Below are positions 34,501-41,210 of a DNA stretch of 64,000 nucleotides, one piece after another. The DNA is from Pseudomonas fluorescens. GTDB lineage: Bacteria; Pseudomonadota; Gammaproteobacteria; Pseudomonadales; Pseudomonadaceae. How positions within the stretch are numbered: the stretch's first letter is position 1; each line of letters starts with the position of its first letter. The stretch covers positions 1 through 64,000 of the forward strand of contig NZ_CABVHY010000021.1 in the NCBI RefSeq assembly GCF_902497875.1, in the 5' to 3' direction. Both the position numbers and the translations under genes were made by a program. Below the pieces are notes generated by a model, which was not told where the DNA came from, did not search any database, and was given only the letters and a program-made list of their open reading frames with translations.

Positions 34501-34821
34501 TGACTCATAGCGCAGCACGTCGATGCGGATGTGCAGCAACTGCGCGAGCAAGTCCGCATAGTCCGCGGTGATCCCTTCAAAATCATGGTTGTTAAGGGTC
34601 AGATCGAACGGCGCATAATCCGGTGCCGAGGCGCCCAGCCGTAAAACCCCCTTGGCCCTCAACCAGCGCCAATCCGCCTCATCGAGCTCGACCCGGTAAT
34701 CCTGAACCTGCGAGCGGCCCAGCAGATGCAAAGCTTGCGTCTGGGCAACGGCGCCGGACGAAAACAACAGTTGGCCGAGCAGTATCCCGAAGGCCAGCCC
34801 CACGCGCAGGATGGTTTTCAT
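31573..34821 (-). CDS. BvgS/EvgS-like hybrid sensor kinase
   Basis: A 1082-residue membrane kinase. Signal peptide (1-26), two periplasmic Venus-flytrap SBP_bac_3 domains (about 50-285 and 295-530), one membrane segment (about 545-568), HisKA with FLATMSHEIRTPMNALIG (about 595), HATPase (about 700-815; NAIKFT, DTGIGI, GLGLVIS), receiver (about 840-960; phospho-acceptor Asp in VVITDCNMPVRSG) and C-terminal Hpt (about 995-1080; His in AHRIKGGARIV). A four-step phosphorelay to the adjacent LuxR-type regulator is expected. Its start directly abuts the regulator's stop. The signal is unknown. Confidence 0.95.
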   Translation of the reverse strand: MKTILRVGLAFGILLGQLLFSSGAVAQTQALHLLGRSQVQDYRVELDEADWRWLRAKGVLRLGASAPDYAPFDLTLNNHDFEGITADYADLLAQLLHIRIDVLRYESREAVIDALKRGELDLLGTANGFEAADPQLAMSQEYAEDLPTLVTRNGDSSELPPDLAGKRVAMLNHYLPPQAVRDFYPDASLQLYPSPLSAIGAVAFGQADVYLGDSISAQYLINNNYLNNVQLTDFSRLEMNPFAFAMDSGNQRLRRIVDAALAVIPIGERMTILRRWSSGRTSFTGQQMLNFSLSEQHWLEKNPRLKVAVINDVVPLSFFDEKGEFLGLSAQVLAKISLRTGLKFDMVRGSSLTGQIQKVQDGEADLLAVITHSAERETGLRFTRPYLVNPFVLVTNTRAGSPDTLDDMAGKSLALVRGNGMREFVLAAAPGIRLIEVENQAQAMELVVNRKADAALNSLISARYMISRRYRDRLRITSTVGTEPARISFATNRGALELYSILNKALLSIPPEEMDELANRWRNEVVVADSYWLRNRTVIIQGFALAAGLLLLALSWIAYQRRLIRTRQLLLQQLQEAKDAADDANRAKTRFLATMSHEIRTPMNALIGMLELATKRAAQGITDRFSIGVASAAARELLDLIGDILDIARIESGHLSLTPERADFRALVGSVVRVFEGLAQDKHLRLVLELDDKSDREVLIDPLRFKQIVSNLLSNAIKFTDTGEVRLRVQVEPGSQPGHLGICLRVEDTGIGISIHDQQRLFSPFTQVGNPAQSVRHGSGLGLVISRSLCEMMGGTLRLNSVPGLGTQIEVRLQLPVLQALAQPTVPVTEDLLPTQPLSILVVDDYPANRLLLTQQLSYLGHRILEAEDGEQGLECWRNHQFDVVITDCNMPVRSGYELAVAIRDEEQTLGLEACLILGFTANAQREEKIRCMDAGMDDCLFKPISLHDLNARLASRAPGTTSIPLEKSIGPTSAEFDLRGLEQWVGADRTLIDNLLDDLASSNKEDLIRLQDFYANRDHRGLRDLAHRIKGGARIVQAQHLILCCEGLEAAIGERDKASLTQAVAALQEAMERLAQALHQH

Positions 34822-35463
34822 TCAGATCAGATGATTACGTATCGCGTAATCGCGCAAGTGGACCAACGATTGGACCTTCAGCTTTTCGATCAATCGGGTT
34901 TTGTAGGTGCTGATGGTCTTGTGGCTCAAGAGCATCGACCTGGCAATGTCCTTGTTACTCAGACCTCGCGCAAGGCCCTGGAAAATCGTCAGCTCACGGT
35001 CGGACAATTTTTCGATCAACTGCATTTCCGAGTACTGCAGGTCGCCCAGATGCACCGAACTGCAAGGCAAACGAGGAAAGTAGGTATAACCCGACATCAC
35101 CGCATTGAGCGCTTTACTCAACTCTTCCAGGTCGTTGGTTTTCGAAATGTAACCGAAGGCGCCGTTACGCATGCAGCGAGCGGAGTAGTGAGCCGCCTCG
35201 AGGGAGGTATACACCAGTATCGGGCCGAACGACTGCAAGTCCTTGAGCCGGCTCAAGACTTCCAACCCGTCCATATTGGGCATGCAGATATCCAGCACAA
35301 TGAGATCGGGTTTATGTTCTCGGGCTATTTGCACCGCTTCCACGCCATTGCAGGCCTCCAGAATTATCTGGAATTTTTCCTTCAAAACCATTTTGACCGC
35401 AGCCCGAATGACCGGATGATCATCCACAACCAGAGCTTTTGTGTTTTTCGGATCTTTGCTCAT
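34822..35463 (-). CDS. LuxR/NarL-family response regulator (BvgA/EvgA-like)
   Basis: A 213-residue regulator. Receiver (about 8-125): acidic residues in LVVDDHPVIRAAV, phospho-acceptor Asp in LIVLDICMPNMDG, Lys near GYISKTND. The LuxR-type helix-turn-helix (about 148-210) reads LSDRELTIFQGLARGLSNKDIARSMLLSHKTISTYKTRLIEKL. It is first in an operon with the BvgS-like kinase, with no gap between them. Confidence 0.95.
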   Translation of the reverse strand: MSKDPKNTKALVVDDHPVIRAAVKMVLKEKFQIILEACNGVEAVQIAREHKPDLIVLDICMPNMDGLEVLSRLKDLQSFGPILVYTSLEAAHYSARCMRNGAFGYISKTNDLEELSKALNAVMSGYTYFPRLPCSSVHLGDLQYSEMQLIEKLSDRELTIFQGLARGLSNKDIARSMLLSHKTISTYKTRLIEKLKVQSLVHLRDYAIRNHLI

Positions 35464-35866
35464 TTGACTTCCTACATAAGCGCCGGTCTATGCCGGTGGC
35501 AAGAACGTCCTTGCGCCAAGAAGCTTCTACGTCTCAACCCGCGCGGCTGACTGACGGGACGGCGCGTCAGCACTACGCCTGCGCTGATTACTCTTACATG
35601 ACGGGACTTGCTTCATCTACCTGTCAGAAATGACAGTTCAGACGAACGGTAACCTCAAAACTTGTGCGTACAGAGGTGAAATGGCGAGAGTTTGGGTGAT
35701 CTACTGCTCAGATTGCGGGCTTCGATTTCCCGCTCGCTGATTCGGAACAAACGAGAACAGCAACCGGGTTGCACGGAACGAGAGACTTCTCTCTGAAGCC
35801 CAACGAGCCAGGGAGTGACGCAAAAAAACGCATCCGGAATAGATCTGGAACAGGGAAGCCTGTCCC
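35464..35866. other. Intergenic region upstream of the BvgA-like regulator
   Basis: About 400 bp without a convincing gene. It should hold the promoter of the minus-strand response regulator. I see one perfect inverted repeat, CTGTCA-GAAA-TGACAG (35621-35636), about 160 bp upstream of the regulator start. An imperfect hairpin (35847-35866) directly follows the receiver-like gene and is followed on the minus strand, after about 15 bases, by a run of seven T; it may terminate that gene. Confidence 0.5.
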
Positions 35867-36313
35867 TTAGCATGCGTAGCTATGACAGAAACCGCTCTGC
35901 CACGGTGTCCCGGATACTTCGGCATATCGAGTGTGCGGATCGATACTGTTCATCAACCGCCCGATCGACTCGAGATCCGGCGTGCGCGCCAGGCTTACCT
36001 CGACCTTCTGCCGGTGGCTGGCCTGGATCGGTGTCCGTTGCACACGCTGGTCATCATAGATAAACCCATGCCGAATCTGCTCGTTGTCGACACAGAACGC
36101 CAACAGATCCAGGTCGAAGCCGGTGGTCATTGACGCACTGATCATCACCAGATCGAACGGCTCGCAGCCGTATTCCACCAGGGATAAAAGCTCTTGAAGG
36201 GTATTTGCCGGAGCTATCCGGAAATAACCCAGCTGGTTCAACACCCTCTCGATTTTCATTCGATGAAAATGCTGATCATCGGCAATCAAGATGCGTAACG
36301 CTTTATTCGACAT
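35867..36313 (-). CDS. Stand-alone pseudo-receiver domain protein
   Basis: A 148-residue protein with the receiver start ILIADDQHFHRMKIERVLNQLG (acidic pair present) but with Ser where the phospho-acceptor Asp should be (FDLVMISASMTTGFD). The conserved Lys region is also not recognisable. A C-terminal tail of about 30 residues carries no known output domain. It may be a phosphorylation-independent adaptor for the nearby BvgS/BvgA-like system. Orientation is the same, but about 400 bp separate them. The start at 36313 gives the MSNKALRILIADD beginning. Confidence 0.78.
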   Translation of the reverse strand: MSNKALRILIADDQHFHRMKIERVLNQLGYFRIAPANTLQELLSLVEYGCEPFDLVMISASMTTGFDLDLLAFCVDNEQIRHGFIYDDQRVQRTPIQASHRQKVEVSLARTPDLESIGRLMNSIDPHTRYAEVSGTPWQSGFCHSYAC

Positions 36314-36483
36314 ATTTGGCGACCATGGCAATGACATTTCGGCAGACCTGCGCCTGCCAACTTCCGATAGGAAACTAGGCTATGCGAGAGCCAGCGAATT
36401 TTATGTAGGACTTTTCTCAAAAAATCCGGACATTTCCTTACGCGTGGCGGTGTGCCTCGATACCTGCATTGCACCCGTGATCA

Positions 36484-37200
36484 CTATTCAGTGGTACTCG
36501 GACTCCAGAACGCCTGCACCACCAGCGTCGAAGTGGAGATACGCGCCACCAGTCCATCCAGTTCGTCACCGTCAACCGAAGTCGTGGCCAGGGTTGCTTC
36601 GATTTCCACCTCGTCCGTGCCTAACGCGTGCACATCGACATCGCTCGCCGGATAGTTGCTGCGTTCCAGTTCGGCTTCGAGCAACGCCAGCACCGCCTTT
36701 TGCTGCGAGCGCCGGGCAATGACGTAGACGATATTGGTGACCTCGGCCGACACCACGTCCAGTGGCTGGCGATTGATGTTATTGACGATCGGGCGCAGCA
36801 AGGTGTTCGCCGCAAGGACGAACAAGGTGCCCAGCAACGCTTCCACAATCAGGTCGGCACCGGCACAGGCACCGACTGCCGCCGAAGCCCAGAGGGTTGC
36901 CGCAGTGTTCAGGCCACGGACGTTGCCCTCCTCGCGCATGATCACCCCGGCACCGAGAAAACCTATGCCCGAGACCACATACGCCACCACCCGCACCGCC
37001 CCTTCCGCACCGCTCAGGTGGTTGGCCATGTCGACGAAAATCGCCGCGCCCAGCGCCACCAGGACATTGGTCCGCAACCCGGCAGTGCGCTGGCGGTACT
37101 GGCGTTCGAAGCCGATCAGCCCGCCGAGAATAAAGGCCGCACTGAGGCTGACCAGGGTGTCGACCAGGGAGGTCGGATTGATAGTGTCGAGTGCTTGCAT
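36484..37200 (-). CDS. mgtC: MgtC/SapB-family membrane protein
   Basis: A 238-residue inner-membrane protein. The family core is visible: LGGLIGFERQYRQRTAGLRTNVLVALGAA, then GIGFLGAGVIMREEGNVRGLNTAATLWASAAVGACAG, about five membrane segments in residues 10-150. A soluble ACT-like C-terminal domain of about 80 residues follows. MgtC helps growth at low Mg2+ and, in pathogens, survival in macrophages. The ATG at 37200 has GGAGAA in front. A leader of several hundred bases with a small reading frame and a long hairpin precedes it. Confidence 0.92.
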   Translation of the reverse strand: MQALDTINPTSLVDTLVSLSAAFILGGLIGFERQYRQRTAGLRTNVLVALGAAIFVDMANHLSGAEGAVRVVAYVVSGIGFLGAGVIMREEGNVRGLNTAATLWASAAVGACAGADLIVEALLGTLFVLAANTLLRPIVNNINRQPLDVVSAEVTNIVYVIARRSQQKAVLALLEAELERSNYPASDVDVHALGTDEVEIEATLATTSVDGDELDGLVARISTSTLVVQAFWSPSTTE

Positions 37201-37383
37201 GGAAATATTTCTCCTTGATCGCCACGGTCCTTTGTGCCCCCATCGGCAACAAAAAGACAGGCGCGTCGACGGTGCTGCGATGACGGCGCAATGCCGTGTA
37301 TCACACACTGTTCAGCGTCGATGAGAGAGACGTCGGGATGCCGGCCTGGACTGGCCGTGATCGGGAGGCCGCTGCTCGCGTTT

Positions 37384-37424
37384 CGGCGAGACAACGGCAC
37401 AGGAGACTGTGCGTTATCTTGCCG
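37384..37424 (-). promoter_or_regulatory. Long stem-loop in the mgtC leader
   Basis: On the minus strand CGGCAAGATAACG-CACAG pairs with CTGTGCCGTTGTCTCGCCG around a 4-base loop. This gives a stem of about 17-18 bp with one mismatch, one wobble and one bulge, about 185-225 bases before the mgtC start. No T run follows, so it does not look like a simple terminator. It may be a regulatory leader element. Confidence 0.5.
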
Positions 37425-37479
37425 AGAATGTGCCGGTTACTGATACCGGCCGACTACTGTCACTCGAACAAGTACCCAT
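37414..37479 (-). CDS. Possible 21-codon leader peptide upstream of mgtC
   Basis: The small reading frame MGTCSSDSSRPVSVTGTFSAR has GGAG at a suitable distance before its ATG, and its TAA lies inside the 5' arm of the long leader hairpin. This arrangement is like leader peptides that couple translation to mgt gene expression in enteric bacteria. It is not proline-rich like MgtP, and it could be chance. Confidence 0.3.
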   Translation of the reverse strand: MGTCSSDSSRPVSVTGTFSAR

Positions 37480-37623
37480 TATGGGGCTCCGAAATTGATG
37501 AAAACGCGCGAAGCTTATGCGTCGATTTTTAGAGAATAATCCAAATGAAAATCTGCGGGTGGTGAATTAGAGGATTCTTCAGGAAGGGTTCAGGTTTGTG
37601 GATTTGTATCGCTCTGGAGGCCT

Positions 37624-37765
37624 ATGTGGCGAGGGGGGCTTGCCCCCGCTCGGCTGCGCAGCAGTCGCAAAACCTGAGAATGCCCCCCGCCACAAATGCC
37701 CGCCAGACCAAAGATTACGTTAACTGACTGGCATTGGGGCTTGCCCGCGAAGACGGCCCCACAGA
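37624..37765. repeat. REP cluster between mgtC leader and pvdA
   Basis: The 576-bp gap between mgtC and pvdA holds REP-type palindromes: ATGTGGCGAGGGGGGCTTGC (37625-37644) facing TGCCCCCCGCCACAAAT (37681-37697), and a further partial copy, TGGGGCTTGCCCGCGAAGAC near 37736-37755. The rest of the gap belongs to the mgtC leader and promoter. Confidence 0.75.
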
Positions 37766-37776
37766 CACCGAAAATC

Positions 37777-39114
37777 TCAGCTGGCAGTCGCCAACAAAAA
37801 ATCCCGTACCGAACGACTCTGCTCCCGGCTCTTGCAATGCTCGTACAGAGAGGTCGCAATCTCATCCGCGCGGATCGGCAACACCGACAGCAAGGTGTCG
37901 CTCAAACCATGGCTGGCCTGGCAGAAACCCTGCATATAAATACCAGCCTTGCAGCGCTCATCGGTGAGCAGTCGATAGTTGCGATCCACCTCGAAGTCGC
38001 CCAGCCAGGCTTCAAGCGGGGCAAGCAGTTTGCGGTGCATCTGCCGCTCATAACCGGTGGCGAGCACCACCGCGTCATAGTGGCGAACATTCAGCTCACC
38101 GGTGGCGTTGTTGCGCAGCGCCAGTTGCACTCCATGTTCGGTCGCCGTGGCTTTTTCCACGGTGGTCAGGGTACGGAAGGCATGGCGGGCGATTCCGGAA
38201 ACTTTCTGCCGGTAAAAAATGCCGTAGATGCGTTCGATCAGGTCGATATCGACCACTGAATAGTTGGTGTTGTGGTACTCGTTGACCAATCGTTCGCGCT
38301 CGCTGCTGGCTTGCTGGAACACCAGATCAGTGAACTCCGGCGAGAACACCTCGTTGACGAACGGGCTGTCATCGGCCGGTTTCAATGCCGACCCACGCAG
38401 GATCATATCGACCTGTACCGAAGGGAAACTGTCGTTCAGGTCGATGAAGGCTTCTGCCGCACTCTGCCCACCGCCGATGATCGCGATGCTCATCGGTTGG
38501 CCGTTGACGCAGGGTTGTCGGGCCATGCGTTCGAGGTACTGCGAATGGTGGAATACCCGCCAGTCATCCTTGAGCGCCTTGAACGCTTCGGGAATCCGTG
38601 GCGTGCCACCGGCGCTGACCACCACCGCACGGCTGGTACGGACAGACTCCTGGCCCCGGGTATCCCGGGAAATTACCCGCAGCGCCTCGACTTGCTGGTT
38701 ATGCAGGACCGGCTCGATGGCCAGCACCTCTTCACCGTAACGGCTCTGCTCGTGGAAGTGCCCGGCGACCCAGCGCAGGTAGTCGTTGAACTCCATGCGA
38801 CACGGATAGAAGGTGCCCAGGTTGATGAAGTCCACCAGGCGGCCGTGGGTTTTCAGATAATTGACAAAGGAATAAGGGCTGGTGGGATTGCGCAGCGTCA
38901 CCAGGTCCTTGAGGAAGGAAATCTGCAATTCGCTCTGGGTCACCAGGGTATTGCCGTGCCAGCGGTAGTCAGCCTGCTTGTCGAGGAACAGCACATCCAG
39001 CGCGCCTTGAGCCGGCCCGCGCTCTCGCAGTGCGATGGCCAGCGCCAGGTTCGAGGGGCCGAAACCGATGCCGATCAGGTCGTGAACGAGGGTCGATGCA
39101 ATTGCCTGTGTCAT
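37777..39114 (-). CDS. pvdA: L-ornithine N5-monooxygenase PvdA
   Basis: A 445-residue flavin monooxygenase that makes N5-hydroxyornithine, the hydroxamate building block of pyoverdine. FAD motif GIGFGPSNLALAIAL (about 14-28), NADPH motif AIIGGGQSAAEAF (about 215-227) and the late LATGYE motif (about 352) are present. A PvdS-type promoter box lies 98 bases upstream, in the short gap after fpvI. Length and landmarks match P. aeruginosa PvdA. Confidence 0.97.
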   Translation of the reverse strand: MTQAIASTLVHDLIGIGFGPSNLALAIALRERGPAQGALDVLFLDKQADYRWHGNTLVTQSELQISFLKDLVTLRNPTSPYSFVNYLKTHGRLVDFINLGTFYPCRMEFNDYLRWVAGHFHEQSRYGEEVLAIEPVLHNQQVEALRVISRDTRGQESVRTSRAVVVSAGGTPRIPEAFKALKDDWRVFHHSQYLERMARQPCVNGQPMSIAIIGGGQSAAEAFIDLNDSFPSVQVDMILRGSALKPADDSPFVNEVFSPEFTDLVFQQASSERERLVNEYHNTNYSVVDIDLIERIYGIFYRQKVSGIARHAFRTLTTVEKATATEHGVQLALRNNATGELNVRHYDAVVLATGYERQMHRKLLAPLEAWLGDFEVDRNYRLLTDERCKAGIYMQGFCQASHGLSDTLLSVLPIRADEIATSLYEHCKSREQSRSVRDFLLATAS

Positions 39115-39211
39115 TTCCAGTGTCCTCTGGATAAGCCCCCCTCAACGCGGGGAGAAAGCCGTAGTGACCTGACCGGCCTGTGACAGGACAGCAGATCGTC
39201 TGTTGAGAGGA

Positions 39212-39236
39212 ACGAGGACGATGAAAAAAAATTTAG
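39212..39236 (-). promoter_or_regulatory. Iron-starvation (PvdS) box of pvdA
   Basis: Read on the minus strand, CTAAAT-N16-CGT is an exact match to the PvdS-dependent promoter (-35 and -10 elements). CGT lies 98 bases before the pvdA ATG. Confidence 0.88.
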
Positions 39237-39246
39237 CTGCAGCGGC

Positions 39247-39729
39247 TCAGTGGGCATCCCACTGTTTTACGCGCACCCGGCAATGCTTCATGGCATTGAC
39301 GATGTGCTTCTCCACCAGGCTGCGGGAGATACCCAGGCGTTCGGCGATTTGCGGATGGGACAGACCTTCGATCTTGCGCAGCAGGAAACTCTCACGGCAC
39401 AGCGCTGGCAGCTCGGCCAGCGCCCGTTGCAGCATGTCCAGGCGTTGTCCGTGATCGAGGGAGGTCTGCGGTGAAGGCGTGAAGAACCGCTCCTCGGTGT
39501 CGAGCACTTCCAGTGGTTCGACCTGGCGCAAGGCATTACGCCGGTGGCCGTCGATCACCAGATTCAGTGCCGTGCGATAGAGGAACGCGCGCGGTTGCTC
39601 GATTGGCGTGGCGCTAGAGCGCTCCAGCACCCGGACATAAGCGTCATGCACCACATCTTCGGCCACCTGCAGGTTGCCCAGCCTGGCGTTGAGGTAACAC
39701 ACCAGCTCGCGATAGTAGTTTTCCAACAT
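39247..39729 (-). CDS. fpvI: ECF sigma factor FpvI
   Basis: A 160-residue iron-starvation sigma factor expected to drive fpvA. Region 2 reads VAEDVVHDAYVRVLERS and AFLYRTALNLVIDGHRR, and region 4 reads LSHPQIAERLGISRSLVEKHIVNAMKHCRVRV. Sequence and length match what is known of FpvI (159 residues in P. aeruginosa). I use the ATG at 39729, with GGGAGTC in front, over the in-frame ATG at 39744. A Fur-like box lies about 95 bases upstream. The anti-sigma factor FpvR is not in the window. Confidence 0.9.
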   Translation of the reverse strand: MLENYYRELVCYLNARLGNLQVAEDVVHDAYVRVLERSSATPIEQPRAFLYRTALNLVIDGHRRNALRQVEPLEVLDTEERFFTPSPQTSLDHGQRLDMLQRALAELPALCRESFLLRKIEGLSHPQIAERLGISRSLVEKHIVNAMKHCRVRVKQWDAH

Positions 39730-39822
39730 GACTCCCGGCCGCATTCAACGCGGCTGTTGTCCTTGAGCATGACCGACTGCCCAAAAGCTACGGTGCAAGA
39801 TGATGGCAGTTTGAAGGCGCGT

Positions 39823-39841
39823 AATTTATAGTAATTCTCAT
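39823..39841 (-). promoter_or_regulatory. Fur-box-like site of fpvI
   Basis: On the minus strand ATGAGAATTACTATAAATT resembles the Fur box (GAGAATTACTAT against GATAATCATTAT). It lies about 95 bases before the fpvI start in a locally AT-rich stretch. A partial but well-placed match. Confidence 0.55.
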
Positions 39842-39915
39842 GTAGATTTAAAGAGCTGGTTACAAATGCTTGCGAAAAACCCCGGATAAACCGCGTTAAC
39901 CGCCTGTATAAACAG

Positions 39916-39940
39916 CTAAATTCCAACCCCCCGTCCTCGT
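39916..39940 (+). promoter_or_regulatory. Iron-starvation (PvdS) box of pvdRT-opmQ
   Basis: CTAAAT-N16-CGT is an exact match, with CGT 97 bases before the pvdR ATG. The N16 contains a C-rich run, as in the pvdM box. Confidence 0.88.
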
Positions 39941-40037
39941 CTACATGACAGCTCCCCGTGTCTGTCGGCCCACCGACAGCGTTCAACGCTGCCTGAAGCC
40001 TGAATGACGGGCCGACTTCCATTGGCCGGAACCCTGC

Positions 40038-41210
40038 ATGAAACGTCCCCAAAAAACCCGACGCGCCCTGTTTGTAGCGCTCGGCCTGCTCCCCCTCATT
40101 GCCTTTGCCGCCTGGCAAGTCATCCCGCCGGGCCGCGACAAACTCGCCACCGTCCAGGTCAGCCGAGGCGACATCGAAAGCAGCGTTACCGCCCTTGGCA
40201 CCTTGCAGCCGCGACGCTATGTCGACGTCGGCGCCCAGGCTTCCGGACAGATCCAGAAGATCCACGTCGAAGCCGGTGACCAGGTCAAGGAAGGCCAACT
40301 GCTGGTGGAAATCGATCCCTCCACGCAGAAGGCCAAGCTCGATGCCGCGCGCTTCTCCATCGAGAATCTCAAGGCCCAGCTGCAGGAACAGCGCGCGCAG
40401 CATGATCTGGCCCAGCAGAAATACCAGCGTCAGCAACGCCTCGCCGCGGGTGGCGCCACTCGCGAAGAAGACGTCCAGACCGCCCGGGCCGAAGTGCGCG
40501 CCACCCAGGCGCGGATCGACATGTTCCAGGCCCAGATCCGTCAGGCCCAGGCCAGCCTGCGCAGTGACGAAGCCGAACTCGGTTACACCCATATCTACGC
40601 GCCGATGTCCGGCACCGTGGTGGCGGTGGACGCCCGGGAAGGCCAGACCCTCAACGCGCAACAGCAGACTCCGCTGATCCTGCGTATCGCCAGGCTGTCA
40701 CCGATGACCGTCTGGGCCGAGGTCTCCGAGGCCGATATCGGTCACGTAAAACCGGGGATGAACGCGTACTTCACCACCCTCAGCGGTGGCAGCCGACGCT
40801 GGACCAGCAGCGTGCGGCAGATCCTGCCGATCCCGCCCAAACCCCTGGAGCAAACCGGTCAGAGCAGTGGCAGTCCGACCAGCACCAGCAAAAGCGGCAG
40901 CGCTCGGGTGGTGCTGTACACCGTGCTGCTGGACGTCGACAACGCCGACCAGGCGTTGATGGCTGAGATGACCACCCAGGTGTTCTTCGTCGCCAATCGC
41001 GCGCAGAACGTCTTGACCGCGCCCATCGCGGCCTTGCAGGGCAGCTCGAAGGCGGACAGCCAGACCGCCCGGGTGGTCGCCAAAAACGGAGATATCCAGC
41101 GCCGCGAGGTGCGCACCGGGATCAGTGACCGGCTGCGGGTTCAGGTGCTTGAGGGGCTCGATGAGGGCGAGCACTTGCTGATCGGTCCTGCTGCCGGCAG
41201 TGGAGGCTGA
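40038..41210 (+). CDS. pvdR: PvdR, periplasmic adaptor of the PvdRT-OpmQ pump
   Basis: A 390-residue MacA-like membrane-fusion protein. One N-terminal membrane anchor (about 10-27), a barrel-sandwich half-motif (VDVGAQASGQIQKIHVEAGDQVKEGQLL), a coiled-coil hairpin (about 105-180), the second half-motif (LGYTHIYAPMSGTVVAVDAREGQTL) and a beta-barrel are seen. It links PvdT to OpmQ for secretion and recycling of pyoverdine. Its stop directly precedes the ATG of pvdT. Confidence 0.93.
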   Translation: MKRPQKTRRALFVALGLLPLIAFAAWQVIPPGRDKLATVQVSRGDIESSVTALGTLQPRRYVDVGAQASGQIQKIHVEAGDQVKEGQLLVEIDPSTQKAKLDAARFSIENLKAQLQEQRAQHDLAQQKYQRQQRLAAGGATREEDVQTARAEVRATQARIDMFQAQIRQAQASLRSDEAELGYTHIYAPMSGTVVAVDAREGQTLNAQQQTPLILRIARLSPMTVWAEVSEADIGHVKPGMNAYFTTLSGGSRRWTSSVRQILPIPPKPLEQTGQSSGSPTSTSKSGSARVVLYTVLLDVDNADQALMAEMTTQVFFVANRAQNVLTAPIAALQGSSKADSQTARVVAKNGDIQRREVRTGISDRLRVQVLEGLDEGEHLLIGPAAGSGG

